Source: Brevundimonas aveniformis DSM 17977
Lineage (GTDB): Bacteria > Pseudomonadota > Alphaproteobacteria > Caulobacterales > Caulobacteraceae
Assembly: GCF_000428765.1 (NCBI RefSeq)
Contig: NZ_AUAO01000001.1
Span: 620,001 to 684,000, forward strand
Direction: 5' to 3'
Length of the DNA: 64,000 nucleotides
Shown: positions 16,912 to 26,399 of the stretch, one piece after another
Numbering within the stretch: the first letter of the stretch is position 1
Layout of the letters: each line of letters opens with the position of its first letter
Position numbers and translations under genes: made by a program
The notes under the pieces: generated by a model
The model's database searches: none
The model's input: the letters and a program-made list of their open reading frames with translations, nothing else
Told to the model about the DNA's origin: nothing

Positions 16912-17600
16912 CCCAGCCCGCCGGCCCCGTCCCCTCCTTGCTCGAACAGGCCCCGACCGACCTGGCCACGGTTCGGCGTGAGGACGCCCGGCGCGTCGTG
17001 GAGGCTATGGAGGCCTGGCGCAAGCGGTCGCGCATGATCCATTTCTTTCGCCGGGCCCTGCCGATTGCCCTGGCGGTGATCACGCTTGGAACAGTGGGTT
17101 GGGTCATCGCCCGAACCGTTCTGGCAGATATGGCCGACCAGGCGGCTCAACAGTCAGACATCCGCATGACCAATCCGCGCTTCTATGGTCAGGATGCTCA
17201 GGGCCAATCCTTCGTCCTGGCCGCTGCCGAAGCCGTTCAGGATCGGGGCGAAGCAACCTTGATTCACCTCACCCGTCCGGCATTGCGCTTGAATGCGACA
17301 GGCGAGCGCCCCACAGAGATTACGGCCCTAGCGGGAATCTACAATGAGCGGGAGGACCGGATCGAGTTGTCCGGCGAGGTCACGGTCATTGATGGCGGGA
17401 CCGGGTTCAGGTTCGACACCGGAGCCGCCGTGATTGACACGAGCACCGGCGTCATTTCGGGCCGGTCCAACATCCGTGGACGCGGACGTCTTGGAACCAT
17501 CGACGCCGCGTCCTATGCCATCTACGATCAAGGTGCTCGTCTCGTTTTCGAAGGCGACGGCGACCGCAAGGTCACCGGCGTCATCAACATGGCCGACTGA
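16908..17600 (+). CDS. lptC: LPS export ABC transporter periplasmic protein LptC
   Basis: A 230-residue bitopic protein. One membrane helix lies at residues about 48-70 (A-L-P-I-A-L-A-V-I-T-L-G-T-V-G-W), with a periplasmic beta-jellyroll domain after it that begins M-T-N-P-R-F-Y-G-Q-D. That phrase and the repeated A-L-A-G-I-Y / I-E-L-S-G-E-V pattern are typical of LptC (DUF1239). It hands lipopolysaccharide from LptB2FG to LptA. The start overlaps the rnd stop (ATGA), and lptA and lptB follow, so rnd-lptC-lptA-lptB is one operon. Confidence 0.9.
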   Translation: MTQPAGPVPSLLEQAPTDLATVRREDARRVVEAMEAWRKRSRMIHFFRRALPIALAVITLGTVGWVIARTVLADMADQAAQQSDIRMTNPRFYGQDAQGQSFVLAAAEAVQDRGEATLIHLTRPALRLNATGERPTEITALAGIYNEREDRIELSGEVTVIDGGTGFRFDTGAAVIDTSTGVISGRSNIRGRGRLGTIDAASYAIYDQGARLVFEGDGDRKVTGVINMAD

Positions 17601-17613
17601 ACAGGATTTCGTG

Positions 17614-18120
17614 ATGCGGTTTCTCATTCGCAGCCTCCCGGTCGCCCTGGCGGCCTCAACCGTTCTGCTGGTCGGACCGGCCGGTGCCCAGATCGCGCCC
17701 GGCGGCGGACCGGTCGCGTGGGGGGCGGACCGAACCGAGTATGTGGAGGCTCAGGGCCTGCTCAAACTGATCGGGCGCGCCGAACTCATCCAGGCCGAGA
17801 ATCGGCTCCGGGCCGATGCCATCGACATGTTCACGACACCCGCCCGCAACGGCAGCGGCGGCGGTGATGTCCGCGAGGTGGTCGCCACCGGCAATGTCTA
17901 TTTCGTCACCCCGACCCAGGTCGTGCGTGGAGATCGTGCGGTCTACACCGCCGCCAGCGACACCATTGTCGTGACCGGAGACGTCATCCTGACCCAGGGG
18001 GAGAACGTCATGACCGGCAGCCGCCTGACCGTCGTGGTCGCCACCAACAACGCCGTCATGGACGGCGCGCCCTCCTCCGCCGGCCAGCGGGTGCGTGGCG
18101 TCTTCTATCCCGACGAGTGA
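17614..18120 (+). CDS. lptA: LPS transport periplasmic bridge protein LptA
   Basis: A 168-residue exported protein with a signal peptide (M-R-F-L-I-R-S-L-P-V-A-L-A-A, cleavage near A-G-A-Q). The OstA/LptA beta-taco domain contains the expected repeats V-E-A-Q-G-L-L-K-L-I-G-R-A-E-L, V-V-A-T-G-N-V-Y-F and G-D-V-I-L-T-Q-G-E-N-V-M-T-G. It polymerises across the periplasm to carry LPS to the outer-membrane LptDE complex. lptD is not in this window; lptE lies 30 kb away at 48.4 kb. The next gene, lptB, starts inside or just after its end. Confidence 0.9.
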   Translation: MRFLIRSLPVALAASTVLLVGPAGAQIAPGGGPVAWGADRTEYVEAQGLLKLIGRAELIQAENRLRADAIDMFTTPARNGSGGGDVREVVATGNVYFVTPTQVVRGDRAVYTAASDTIVVTGDVILTQGENVMTGSRLTVVVATNNAVMDGAPSSAGQRVRGVFYPDE

Positions 18121-18892
18121 TCTTCGCTTGAGCACCCTGACCCTGAAACCAGATTCCGCCGGTGTTGAGGCCGATAACGAGGGCCTGTTCGTCGATTCGA
18201 TCGGTCGCTCCTTCGGCGGGCGGGCGGTCGTCAAAAGCGTGTCCTTGCGCCTGCGTCGCGGCGAGGTCGCCGGGCTGCTGGGGCCAAACGGGGCCGGCAA
18301 GACCACCTGCTTTTACATGATAACGGGGCTCGTCCCGGTCGAGTACGGCAGCATCTATCTGGACGGCGAGGACATCACCGGCCAGCCCATGTACCAGCGC
18401 GCGCGTCTGGGCGTCGGCTACCTGCCTCAGGAGGCCTCGATCTTTCGCGGAATGACCGTCGAAGAGAATGTCCTGTCTGTCGTCGAGCTAAGAGAGCACG
18501 ACCGCGCCAAGGCGATGGCCGATACCACCCGCCTGCTGGAAGAACTTCGGATCAGCCATCTGCGCCAGGCCTCGGCGATGGCGCTGTCAGGGGGTGAACG
18601 GCGACGGGTGGAAATCGCGCGCGCCCTCGCCTCTGAACCCAGCTTCATGCTTCTGGATGAGCCGTTCGCCGGCATCGACCCTCTGGCGATTGCCGATATC
18701 CGCGAGGTCATTGTATATCTGGCCACGCGCGGCATCGGCGTGCTGATCACCGACCACAATGTGCGCGAGACGCTCGACATTATCGACCGGGCCTCGATCA
18801 TCCACGGTGGTGAGGTTCTGTTCGAAGGCACGCCGGCCGAGATCATCGCCAACCCCGAAGTGCGTCGGGTGTATCTGGGCGAAGCCTTCTAG
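18095..18892 (+). CDS. lptB: LPS export ABC transporter ATPase LptB
   Basis: An ABC ATPase of up to 265 residues that powers LPS extraction from the inner membrane with LptF/LptG. Walker A is G-P-N-G-A-G-K-T-T-C, the signature is L-S-G-G-E-R-R-R-V-E-I-A-R-A-L, and Walker B is F-M-L-L-D-E-P-F-A-G-I-D. G-Y-L-P-Q-E-A-S-I-F-R matches the LptB Q-loop. The GTG at 18095 overlaps lptA by 26 bp; a TTG at 18128 would give 254 residues and is equally plausible, as neither has a strong ribosome-binding site. It closes the rnd-lptCAB operon and is convergent with grpE. Confidence 0.92.
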   Translation: MASSIPTSDLRLSTLTLKPDSAGVEADNEGLFVDSIGRSFGGRAVVKSVSLRLRRGEVAGLLGPNGAGKTTCFYMITGLVPVEYGSIYLDGEDITGQPMYQRARLGVGYLPQEASIFRGMTVEENVLSVVELREHDRAKAMADTTRLLEELRISHLRQASAMALSGGERRRVEIARALASEPSFMLLDEPFAGIDPLAIADIREVIVYLATRGIGVLITDHNVRETLDIIDRASIIHGGEVLFEGTPAEIIANPEVRRVYLGEAF

Positions 18893-18954
18893 GTTCTGGG
18901 GATCCGGTTCCAGGGACGCGGCGTTCCTCCCTAGGACCTGACCCCAAGCCCTTC

Positions 18955-19530
18955 TCAGGCCTGCGTATCCACCGATGAGCCCGGCGGGGCCGCCGCACTA
19001 CCGCGGGCCGCGACGATGACCATGGCGGGTCGGACGGTCCGCCCGAACAGGACATAGCCTGGTTGATAGGTCTGGATCACCGTCCCGGCCTGCACCTCGG
19101 TCGAGGGCTGTTCGGCCATGGCCTGATGGATATTCGGATCAAACCTGTCGCCGGGTTCCGGTGCCACGCGGGTCAGGCCATTGGCCTCAAATGCCTGGAT
19201 CAGCGATTTCTCAGTCATCTCCAGGCCCGTCACCAACCCCTGCACTCCGGCATCGACCGAGCCTTGCGGTGCCGCTGTCAGAGCACGTTGCAGGTTGTCA
19301 GCTACGCCCAGGAGGCTCGTCGCGAAGCGTTGAATGGCATAGGCGCGCGCATCGTTGGCCTCGCGCTCGGCCCGGCGCTTGATGTTCTCGACCTCGGCGG
19401 CCAGGCGCATGGCCTTGTCTTTCCAGTCATCCCGCTCTGCGATGACCGCGTCGAGCGGAGCCAGATCATCACCGTCCATCGCCGCTTCGAGGTCAGTCTC
19501 GTCAATCGGGTTCTCAGGGGTCTCGGTCAC
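18955..19530 (-). CDS. grpE: Nucleotide exchange factor GrpE
   Basis: A 191-residue cochaperone that releases ADP from DnaK. The long N-terminal coiled coil (about residues 25-80) contains D-W-K-D-K-A-M-R-L-A-A-E-V-E-N-I-K-R-R-A, a core GrpE segment. The beta-wing domain has F-D-P-N-I-H-Q-A-M and the late G-Y-V-L-F-G-R-T-V-R-P-A-M-V. It directly follows hrcA with 1 bp between, the common hrcA-grpE heat-shock operon. The stretch before lptB (18893-18954) holds a CCTAGGACCTGA motif that recurs elsewhere in the window. Confidence 0.95.
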   Translation of the reverse strand: MTETPENPIDETDLEAAMDGDDLAPLDAVIAERDDWKDKAMRLAAEVENIKRRAEREANDARAYAIQRFATSLLGVADNLQRALTAAPQGSVDAGVQGLVTGLEMTEKSLIQAFEANGLTRVAPEPGDRFDPNIHQAMAEQPSTEVQAGTVIQTYQPGYVLFGRTVRPAMVIVAARGSAAAPPGSSVDTQA

Positions 19531-19531
19531 G

Positions 19532-20614
19532 TCAGTCCTGTCTGTCCAGCATTCGTCCCAGCACCCGCGCCGTATAGTCCACCAAGGGAATCACGCGAGC
19601 ATAGTTCAGGCGCGCCGGTCCGATCACGCCGATCGCCCCAACCACCTTCTGTTGCCCGGTCATATAGGGCGCCGCGACCACAGCGGAACCCGACAGGGAG
19701 AACAATCGTGTCTCGGAGCCGATAAAGATGCGTAACCCTTGCGCCTCACGCACCCCATCGAGCAGGCCGATCAGCTGCTCCTTCTCTTCCAGGTCCTCGA
19801 ACAGCTGGCGCACCCGCTCCAGATCCGCCAGCGCCTCTGGGTCCTGCAACAGATTGGCCCGACCGCGCACGATCAGCGCCCGATCCTTCGCCTCGCCGCC
19901 GGACCAGGCCGCCAAACCGTCTTCGACAAGCCCCGCCGCCGTCGCATCCAGCGCCGCCCGCGCGGCCTGAAGCTCCACCGCCATCTCCGCCTGAGCCTCC
20001 CCCAGCGTCCGCCCGCGCAGGCGCGTGTTCAGAAAGTTCGAGGCCTGCTGCAGACTCGATGGCGTCACACCGGGTGCCAGCTTCATCAGGCGGTTCTCGA
20101 CGGCACCATCATCGAATACCAGCACGACCAGTGCCTGTTCGGACGACAGCGAGACGAACTCAACATGGCGCACGCCCGCTTCTCGCACGGGGGCGGCCAC
20201 GACCCCGGCTCCCCCGGCCAGACCGCTCAGGAGGTCAGACGCCGCCTCCAGCGCCTCATCGAACCCACGCCCCTTGCCGATCAGCCGGGCATCAACGGCG
20301 CGGCGCTCCTCTGCCGACAGGTCACCGATTTCCAGCAGGCCATCCACGAACAGGCGCAACCCCGCATGAGTCGGCACGCGCCCCGCCGACACATGGGGTG
20401 CCGCCAACAGGCCCAGGTGCGTCAAGTCCTGCATGGTGTTGCGGATCGAGGCGGGCGACAGCTGAATTCCGCCCCTCGACAGGGTCCGCGATCCCACCGG
20501 CTCGCCCGTTTCCAGATAGGACTCGACGATCCGCCGAAAAATGTCGCGTGCGCGCGCGTCCAGTCCGGCCAGACCCGAGGCCGACGGCGTTGCTGGTGAA
20601 ATGAAGCCGCTCAT
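19532..20614 (-). CDS. hrcA: Heat-inducible transcription repressor HrcA
   Basis: A 360-residue repressor with an N-terminal winged helix ([22 protein letters not shown]) and the classic [12 protein letters not shown] motif. A GAF-like core and C-terminal dimerisation part follow. HrcA binds CIRCE elements, normally upstream of groES-groEL. The frame is open to 20788 but that overlaps rph; the ATG at 20612-20614 (M-S-G-F-I-S-P) suits the family. I see no CIRCE inverted repeat in the 112-bp spacer to rph, so this copy is probably not autoregulated through CIRCE. Confidence 0.94.
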   Translation of the reverse strand: MSGFISPATPSASGLAGLDARARDIFRRIVESYLETGEPVGSRTLSRGGIQLSPASIRNTMQDLTHLGLLAAPHVSAGRVPTHAGLRLFVDGLLEIGDLSAEERRAVDARLIGKGRGFDEALEAASDLLSGLAGGAGVVAAPVREAGVRHVEFVSLSSEQALVVLVFDDGAVENRLMKLAPGVTPSSLQQASNFLNTRLRGRTLGEAQAEMAVELQAARAALDATAAGLVEDGLAAWSGGEAKDRALIVRGRANLLQDPEALADLERVRQLFEDLEEKEQLIGLLDGVREAQGLRIFIGSETRLFSLSGSAVVAAPYMTGQQKVVGAIGVIGPARLNYARVIPLVDYTARVLGRMLDRQD

Positions 20615-20679
20615 GCCCGCGTCTCCGCGCCGCGCGCTCTGCTGGTCCGGGTCTTGGCGGTGGCGACGTTCACGCCGAT

Positions 20680-20707
20680 AGGATAAGCCGCGCAACGTCT
20701 CCTTCAA
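20680..20707 (-). promoter_or_regulatory. Candidate hrcA promoter
   Basis: On the reverse strand TTGAAG (20702-20707) and TATCCT (20680-20685) are 16 bp apart, about 65 bp upstream of the hrcA start. CTTGAA at the -35 also resembles a heat-shock sigma-32 element, but no matching CCCCAT -10 appears at a proper distance. Confidence 0.35.
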
Positions 20708-20726
20708 GCCTTTCTGGACATCGCCC

Positions 20727-21440
20727 ATGCGCCCGTCGAACCGCCGCCCCGACCAGATGCGGGCCGTCACCCTGGAAACCGGCGTCAATCGCTATGCCGA
20801 AGGCTCCTGTCTGGTGAGCTTTGGTCATACGCGGGTTCTGGTCACCGCTTCGGTCGAGGAAAGCCTGCCGCCGTGGCTGCGCGGCAAGGGTCAGGGCTGG
20901 GTGACGGCGGAATACGGAATGTTGCCGCGCGCCACCCACACGCGGGGTCGCCGCGAGGCCGCCGCCGGCAAACAGTCGGGCCGGACCCAGGAGATCCAGC
21001 GCCTTATTGGTCGCTCGATGCGCGCTGTCGTCGATCTGAAGGCCTTGGGCGAACGGCAAATCCTCATCGACTGCGATGTGGTCCAGGCCGACGGCGGTAC
21101 CCGCACGGCCTCCATCACCGGGGCCTGGGTGGCCATGGCGATGGCCGTTAAGACCTTGAAGGATAAGGGTGCCGTGACAACCGACCCCATCCTCGATCAG
21201 GTCGCGGCGGTGTCGTGCGGCATCTTCAACGACGTTCCCGTGCTGGACCTCGACTATGATGAGGATTCGGCGGCCGAGGCCGATTCCAATTTCGTTCTGA
21301 CCGGCCAGGGTGGCATCGTCGAAATCCAGGCCACCGGCGAGAAGCGCGGCTTCTCGCGGGCTGAGTTCGACCGGCTGTTCGAGCTGGCGGGGATCGGCTG
21401 CGCCGAGCTGTTCGCCCTGCAGCGGTCGGCGGTCGAATAG
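20727..21440 (+). CDS. rph: Ribonuclease PH
   Basis: A 237-residue phosphorolytic 3'-5' exonuclease that trims tRNA 3' ends. Its N-terminus [21 protein letters not shown] and the block [25 protein letters not shown] are RNase PH signatures, and [18 protein letters not shown] is the active-site region. It is divergent from hrcA, a widespread alphaproteobacterial pairing. The usual next genes rdgB and hemW are absent here; miaB follows instead. Confidence 0.96.
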   Translation: MRPSNRRPDQMRAVTLETGVNRYAEGSCLVSFGHTRVLVTASVEESLPPWLRGKGQGWVTAEYGMLPRATHTRGRREAAAGKQSGRTQEIQRLIGRSMRAVVDLKALGERQILIDCDVVQADGGTRTASITGAWVAMAMAVKTLKDKGAVTTDPILDQVAAVSCGIFNDVPVLDLDYDEDSAAEADSNFVLTGQGGIVEIQATGEKRGFSRAEFDRLFELAGIGCAELFALQRSAVE

Positions 21441-21485
21441 CCTCCCGCCTTGCCTCCGCCGCAAGGCGTCCCCATAACGCCCGCC

Positions 21486-22856
21486 ATGACCGATCAGCCG
21501 ACCGGCCAGCCGTCAAAACGTCTGTTCATCAAGACCTACGGCTGCCAGATGAATGTCTATGATTCCGAGCGCATGGCTGATGTCCTGCGCCCGCTGGGCT
21601 ATGCCGCCACCGACCGGCCCGAGGATGCGGACTTTGTCATCCTCAACACCTGCCACATCCGCGAGAAGGCTGCCGAGAAGGTCTATTCGGAACTCGGTCG
21701 TCTGAAGGCGATCCGGGCCGAGCGGATCGAGCAGGGCCTGCCGCGCTCAACGATCGCGGTCGCCGGCTGTGTCGCCCAGGCGGAAGGCCAGGAAATCATC
21801 CGCCGCCAGCCCGCCGTGGACATGGTCGTCGGCCCCCAGGCCTATCACCAGATCCCCGAGCTTCTGGCTCGCGCGGCCCGCGACAAGGGCGAACGGCTGG
21901 CCGCCGCGTTCGAAGCTGAAGCCAAGTTCGACAGTCTGCCCGCCGATCGGGCGGTCAAGGGCGTCACCGCCTTCCTGACGGTTCAGGAAGGCTGTGACAA
22001 ATTCTGTTCGTTCTGTGTGGTGCCCTACACCCGTGGGGCCGAGTGGAGCCGCCCGGCCGGGGCCATTCTCGATGAGGCGCGGGCGCTGGCCGACAAGGGG
22101 GTGCGCGAAGTCACTCTGCTGGGCCAGAACGTCAACGCCTATGACGGGACGGGTGCCGATGGCTCGGTCTGGACCCTGGCGAAGCTGGCCCGCGCCATCG
22201 CCGAGATCCCGGGGCTGGACCGCATTCGCTATACGACCAGCCATCCCAACGACATGTCCGACGACCTGATCGCCGCCCACGGCGAGCTGGACGCCCTGAT
22301 GCCCTACCTGCATCTGCCGGTGCAGTCAGGCTCGGACCGGATTCTCCGGCTGATGAACCGCAAACATTCGGCGGACAGCTATCTCAAGGTCATCGACAAG
22401 GTCCGCGTCGCCCGGCCCGACTTGGCGATTTCGGGCGACTTCATCGTCGGCTTCCCCGGTGAAACGGAACGCGATTTCGAAGACACGATGAATCTTGTGC
22501 GAGCGGTCAACCACGCCTCAGCCTTCTCCTTCCGCTATTCGCGACGGCCCGGCACGCCTGCCGCCGCCATGCCCGGACAGGTGCCTGACGAGGTCGCCGA
22601 AGACCGCCTACAACGGCTTCAGGCCCTTCTGTTCGAGCAACAGACGACCTTCAACGCCAGCCAAGCGGGAAAGACGCTCAACGTCTTGTTCGAGAAGCCC
22701 GGCCGCCATCGCGATCAGGCCATTGGACGCTCACCGTACCTGCAGTCCGTCCATGTCGAGGATGCCAAGGGCCTGATTGGTCGGATCGTCCCGGTGAAGA
22801 TTACCTCGGGTCAGCAGAATTCCCTGGCGGGCGAGCTCATCGTGGAGACAGCCTGA
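21486..22856 (+). CDS. miaB: tRNA-2-methylthio-N6-dimethylallyladenosine synthase MiaB
   Basis: A radical-SAM methylthiotransferase of about 456 residues modifying A37 of tRNAs. The N-terminal MTTase domain cysteines sit in [17 protein letters not shown] and A-G-C-V-A-Q. The radical-SAM cluster motif is [10 protein letters not shown]-terminal TRAM domain is visible around V-L-F-E-K-P-G-R. The frame begins at 21450, but I prefer the ATG at 21486 (M-T-D-Q-P-T-G-Q). phoH begins immediately after the stop, so miaB-phoH-ybeY-lnt-XRE form one operon. Confidence 0.95.
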   Translation: MTDQPTGQPSKRLFIKTYGCQMNVYDSERMADVLRPLGYAATDRPEDADFVILNTCHIREKAAEKVYSELGRLKAIRAERIEQGLPRSTIAVAGCVAQAEGQEIIRRQPAVDMVVGPQAYHQIPELLARAARDKGERLAAAFEAEAKFDSLPADRAVKGVTAFLTVQEGCDKFCSFCVVPYTRGAEWSRPAGAILDEARALADKGVREVTLLGQNVNAYDGTGADGSVWTLAKLARAIAEIPGLDRIRYTTSHPNDMSDDLIAAHGELDALMPYLHLPVQSGSDRILRLMNRKHSADSYLKVIDKVRVARPDLAISGDFIVGFPGETERDFEDTMNLVRAVNHASAFSFRYSRRPGTPAAAMPGQVPDEVAEDRLQRLQALLFEQQTTFNASQAGKTLNVLFEKPGRHRDQAIGRSPYLQSVHVEDAKGLIGRIVPVKITSGQQNSLAGELIVETA

Positions 22857-23828
22857 GTGGCGCGCGGCGAAGAGTTTATCGCCCTGTCCGACGCCGCGTT
22901 GCGCGCCGTCATCGGGCCGAATAGCCGCCACCTGGCCCTGATCGAGAATGCCTTCAGCGTCCTGATCGAAAGCCCGGGCGGCGGGGTGACCATCACGGGC
23001 TCGACACGGGAGCGCGCCGACGCCAAGCGGGCCGTTCTCTTGTTGGCTGAGCGGGCCGATGCGGGTGTTGATCTATCCGAGGCCGATGTTCGCGTCAGCC
23101 TTTCGCTGACAAGTACCGGCAAATCCGGCGCGGGCGGTCAGGCTCTGATTTCCGGTCGGCGCGGCCCCATTGCGCCCAAGACTGCTGCGCAGGCGTCCTA
23201 TCTCGACATGCTCGAGCGTTGCGACCTGACCTTCGGGGTCGGGCCGGCGGGGACCGGCAAGACCTTTCTGGCCGCCGCATATGGGGCGACGCTTCTGCTC
23301 AAGGGACAGGTCGACCGACTGGTCATCACACGTCCGGCGGTCGAGGCCGGCGAACGACTCGGCTTTCTGCCAGGCGACCTGAACGAGAAGGTTGACCCTT
23401 ATCTCGCCCCCATCTGGGAGGCCCTGGATCAGATCATTGGCGCGGACGCTGTTCGGCGTCGTCGCGACAAGGGCGAAATCGAGGTCGCGCCCCTGGCCTT
23501 CATGCGCGGTCGGACCCTTGCCCACGCCTTCGTCATCGTGGACGAGGCCCAAAACACGTCGCGCCTGCAAATGAAGATGGTTCTGACGCGTCTGGGCGAG
23601 GGCGCACGCATGGTTGTCACCGGCGATCCGAGCCAGGTTGATCTGCTGAACCCGCGCGATTCCGGCCTGTCTCATGCCATCCGGTTGTTGAGCGGCGTCG
23701 AGGGCGTGGGCGTGTCCGAATTCACCGCCGATGATGTTGTCCGCCATCCGCTTGTGGCCCGCATCGTGCGCGCCTACGACGCCGATGCCGAAGCGCGCCG
23801 GCCTCGCCCGGACCTTGAGGGTGCATGA
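22857..23828 (+). CDS. PhoH family ATPase
   Basis: A 323-residue PhoH/YbeZ-type protein with a GTG start directly after the miaB stop. Walker A is G-V-G-P-A-G-T-G-K-T-F and Walker B is A-F-V-I-V-D-E-A-Q-N. R-P-A-V-E-A-G-E-R-L-G-F-L-P-G-D and the late V-V-T-G-D-P-S-Q-V-D-L are also family hallmarks. YbeZ works with the neighbouring YbeY in ribosome and rRNA quality control, and the gene overlaps ybeY by 4 bp, matching the well-known miaB-ybeZ-ybeY-lnt order. Confidence 0.94.
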   Translation: MARGEEFIALSDAALRAVIGPNSRHLALIENAFSVLIESPGGGVTITGSTRERADAKRAVLLLAERADAGVDLSEADVRVSLSLTSTGKSGAGGQALISGRRGPIAPKTAAQASYLDMLERCDLTFGVGPAGTGKTFLAAAYGATLLLKGQVDRLVITRPAVEAGERLGFLPGDLNEKVDPYLAPIWEALDQIIGADAVRRRRDKGEIEVAPLAFMRGRTLAHAFVIVDEAQNTSRLQMKMVLTRLGEGARMVVTGDPSQVDLLNPRDSGLSHAIRLLSGVEGVGVSEFTADDVVRHPLVARIVRAYDADAEARRPRPDLEGA

Positions 23829-24274
23829 TCGAGGTTGAGATCGACGATGAGGCCTGGAACGAGATCCTCTTCGACGTTCAGAGCCGGGTCGAGGCAGCGG
23901 CCACTCTTGCGCTGGAGGAGGCCGGAGTTGTCACCATCAGCCTGTCCGACGATGACACCGTCGCGGATCTGAACCAACGATTTCGCGACAAGGCCGGGCC
24001 GACCAATGTCCTGAGCTTTCCCGCCCCGGAGACGGCCCGCCCCTTTCTGGGTGACGTTATTCTGGCCTACGGCGTTTGCGCGCGGGAGGCTGGCGAACAA
24101 GGAAAGTCGCTGAGCGACCACATGCAACATCTCGTCGTGCACGGCGTCCTGCATCTGCTGGGCCATGACCACATGGACGAGGACGAGGCCGAGATCATGG
24201 AATCGCGCGAGCGCATGATCCTTGCACAGCTGGGTCTGAAGGACCCCTATGCGTTCCGAGATGAACCAGGCTGA
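23825..24274 (+). CDS. ybeY: Endoribonuclease YbeY (rRNA maturation)
   Basis: A 149-residue zinc-dependent endoribonuclease involved in 16S rRNA 3'-end maturation. The metal site is Q-H-L-V-V-H-G-V-L-H-L-L-G-H-D-H-M, the H-x3-H-x5-H arrangement of the family, preceded by N-V-L-S-F-P-A-P. It overlaps phoH at its start and lnt at its end. Length is normal. Confidence 0.95.
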   Translation: MIEVEIDDEAWNEILFDVQSRVEAAATLALEEAGVVTISLSDDDTVADLNQRFRDKAGPTNVLSFPAPETARPFLGDVILAYGVCAREAGEQGKSLSDHMQHLVVHGVLHLLGHDHMDEDEAEIMESRERMILAQLGLKDPYAFRDEPG

Positions 24275-25934
24275 CGACCAGATTCCCGAGGAGGTGAGCG
24301 AGAATGCGGCTGGACCCGCGTTCCCCTTTCGCCCACGCGGGCACCTTCTGCGGTTGACGGCCGTGGCCCTGGCCCTGCTGGCCGGGATTGGTGCCGCCCT
24401 GGCGCATCCCCCCTGGTCGATCTGGCTTGGGTTGCTCGGATACCCGCTTCTGATGGGCCTGTCGGAGCGTACCGCGACGGTGCGAGGAGCCTTCGGGGTC
24501 GGATGGGCGGCAGGTTTCAGCTATTTTTTCGTCAGCTGCTGGTGGGTGGCCGAAGCCTTTCTGGTCAATCCCGATCAGGCCTGGATGGCCCCCTTTGCCG
24601 GATCCCTGCTGCCGGCCGGACTGGCGCTGTTCTGGGGCGGGGCGAGCGCCGCCTACCGATGGCTGGCACCAAATCGCGGGGCTGAGAGGGTCTTCCTGTT
24701 CGCGGCTCTGTTTGGACTGTTCGAGTGGCTGCGCGGCCACGTCCTCACGGGCATGCCCTGGAACCCGGCGGGAGCCGTCTGGCCTGCCGGCTCCGCGCCG
24801 TCACAGATCGCCGCCTATGTCGGCGTCTATGGGCTGGGCCTCATCACGGTACTGGCAGTGTCGACCCTGGGCCTGGCCATCGGCCCCGGTCGCTGGAAGG
24901 TGAAGGCAGGCTATCTGGTCGGCGGTGCCTTGCTGGTCGCCGGGCTTTTCCTGGGTGGTGCCGAACGCCTGTCCCAGGCCGATCTGAGACTGACACCAAC
25001 GGTGGTGCGGATCGTCCAGCCCGACGTCGACCAGCAGGCCAAATGGGAACCGGACCAGTTCGAAGCCGTCGTTCGTCGCTACGCCAATCTGTCCGCCAGC
25101 CAGAGCGGGGCGCGGCCGGACATTATTGTTTGGCCTGAGGGAGCCTTGCCGATCAGCGCCAACGAGGCCTTCACCTCCTGGGTCGGGTCCACCATGGACC
25201 AGGCGCTGGAGCCCGGCCAAACCCTGATCGCCGGTTTCAGCCGTGCAGATGCCCTCCCGGATGGCACACCCCGGTATTTCAACAGCCTGTTCGTGCTGCA
25301 GGATGATGGCCAGCTTCGCGTGGCGGACGTCTATGACAAGTATCGTCTGGTGCCTTTCGGCGAGTTCCTGCCACTCGGTGGCATAATGTCGGCCACCGGA
25401 ATTCGATCACTGGTTCATGTTCCGGCCGATTTCTCGGCAGGACCACGTCCCGAGCCGGTGGATATTCCCGGTGCCCCGAGAGCCCAGCCCCTGATCTGCT
25501 ACGAAAGCCTGTATCCCGGCTTCACCTCGACCGTCGGAGGTCGTCCCGGCTGGATCGTCAACATCTCGAATGACGCCTGGTTCGGTCGCACATCCGGGCC
25601 TCGGCAGCACCTTAATCTGGCGGCTTATCGGGCCATCGAAACCGGACTACCTATGGTTCGCGCGACGCCCACCGGCATTTCTGCCCTCATTGACCCTTGG
25701 GGACGCATTGGGGCCCATCTGGAGCCAGGCGAGAGTGGGGTTCTGGATGTTCGACTGCCCGAACCAGCCCCGCCGACCCTCTATGCGAAAATTGGCGATT
25801 TCGCTTTCCTTATTGTAATGCTCGGCTTGCTGATTTCTGGCTTGAGATTCAGCATGAAAACGCGCATTTCTTCCCGCCACGCTGATGGGGGTGGGCATGA
25901 TGCCGCCGGCGCGTCGGCTGATCGGGGGGAATGA
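24249..25934 (+). CDS. lnt: Apolipoprotein N-acyltransferase
   Basis: A 561-residue inner-membrane enzyme that N-acylates the lipid-modified cysteine of lipoproteins. Roughly six N-terminal helices precede a periplasmic nitrilase-like domain. The catalytic Glu-Lys-Cys triad is visible in W-P-E-G-A-L-P, Y-D-K-Y-R-L-V-P-F-G-E-F-L-P and I-C-Y-E-S-L-Y-P-G. An ATG four codons inside (24261) is an alternative start; both overlap ybeY. Substrates in this window would include MltA, LptE, the DUF3576 protein and the 36.5-kb lipoprotein. The stop overlaps the start of the XRE regulator (ATGA). Confidence 0.95.
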   Translation: MRSEMNQADDQIPEEVSENAAGPAFPFRPRGHLLRLTAVALALLAGIGAALAHPPWSIWLGLLGYPLLMGLSERTATVRGAFGVGWAAGFSYFFVSCWWVAEAFLVNPDQAWMAPFAGSLLPAGLALFWGGASAAYRWLAPNRGAERVFLFAALFGLFEWLRGHVLTGMPWNPAGAVWPAGSAPSQIAAYVGVYGLGLITVLAVSTLGLAIGPGRWKVKAGYLVGGALLVAGLFLGGAERLSQADLRLTPTVVRIVQPDVDQQAKWEPDQFEAVVRRYANLSASQSGARPDIIVWPEGALPISANEAFTSWVGSTMDQALEPGQTLIAGFSRADALPDGTPRYFNSLFVLQDDGQLRVADVYDKYRLVPFGEFLPLGGIMSATGIRSLVHVPADFSAGPRPEPVDIPGAPRAQPLICYESLYPGFTSTVGGRPGWIVNISNDAWFGRTSGPRQHLNLAAYRAIETGLPMVRATPTGISALIDPWGRIGAHLEPGESGVLDVRLPEPAPPTLYAKIGDFAFLIVMLGLLISGLRFSMKTRISSRHADGGGHDAAGASADRGE

Positions 25935-26356
25935 AAGCCTTGACCACGTCCGAAGCCGCCAGCGAGCGAAAGCCCAATCCTATCGATATTCACGTTGGCT
26001 CGCGGGTACGGATGCGCCGCAAGCTGATGGGGGTGAGCCAGGAAAAGTTGGCCGAGGCCCTGGGGCTAACTTTCCAACAGGTCCAGAAGTACGAGCGCGG
26101 CGTGAACCGTGTGTCGGCCTCCAAGCTCTTTGAAACGTCGAATTTCCTCGGCGTTGAAGTCAGCTACTTCTTTGATGGGCTCGCGAACCGTGATCCCGCC
26201 GCCGGCTTCGCCGAGAGCGAGTCCGAACGCTACACGCATGAATTCCTGATGACGACCGAAGGTGTGGAGCTGGCGTCGCTCTTCCCGCGCCTCGCTCCCA
26301 AGCAACGCCGGCGGATTCTGGAACTCGTTCGAACCCTGGCCGACGACGACGACTGA
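25931..26356 (+). CDS. XRE/Cro-CI family transcriptional regulator
   Basis: A 141-residue protein with a helix-turn-helix at about residues 20-75 (G-S-R-V-R-M-R-R-K-L-M-G-V-S-Q-E-K-L-A, then T-F-Q-Q-V-Q-K-Y-E-R-G-V-N-R-V). The C-terminal half is acidic and ends E-L-V-R-T-L-A-D-D-D-D. Similar regulators are widespread in alphaproteobacteria, where some influence stress or exopolysaccharide genes, but no target is established for this one. It is translationally coupled to lnt and lies 77 bp upstream of metK, next to a perfect 20-bp palindrome that it or another factor could bind. Confidence 0.85.
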   Translation: MKALTTSEAASERKPNPIDIHVGSRVRMRRKLMGVSQEKLAEALGLTFQQVQKYERGVNRVSASKLFETSNFLGVEVSYFFDGLANRDPAAGFAESESERYTHEFLMTTEGVELASLFPRLAPKQRRRILELVRTLADDDD

Positions 26357-26379
26357 TCTTGTCGGCCACACGCTTGCGG

Positions 26380-26399
26380 ATATAAAGATATCTTTATAT
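26380..26399. promoter_or_regulatory. Perfect 20-bp palindrome before metK (putative operator)
   Basis: ATATAAAGATATCTTTATAT is its own reverse complement and is strikingly AT-rich in this high-G+C window. It lies in the 77-bp gap between the XRE regulator and metK, 35 bp before the metK start, where it would overlap the promoter. The form suits a homodimeric repressor. Candidates are an ArsR-family SAH-responsive regulator of the SahR type, known to control SAM-cycle genes in Proteobacteria, or the adjacent XRE protein. The palindrome is certain; the regulator is not. Confidence 0.7.

Noticed and set aside
20615..20726. Possible CIRCE element between hrcA and rph.
   Set aside because: No TTAGCACTC-N9-GAGTGCTAA-like repeat is present.
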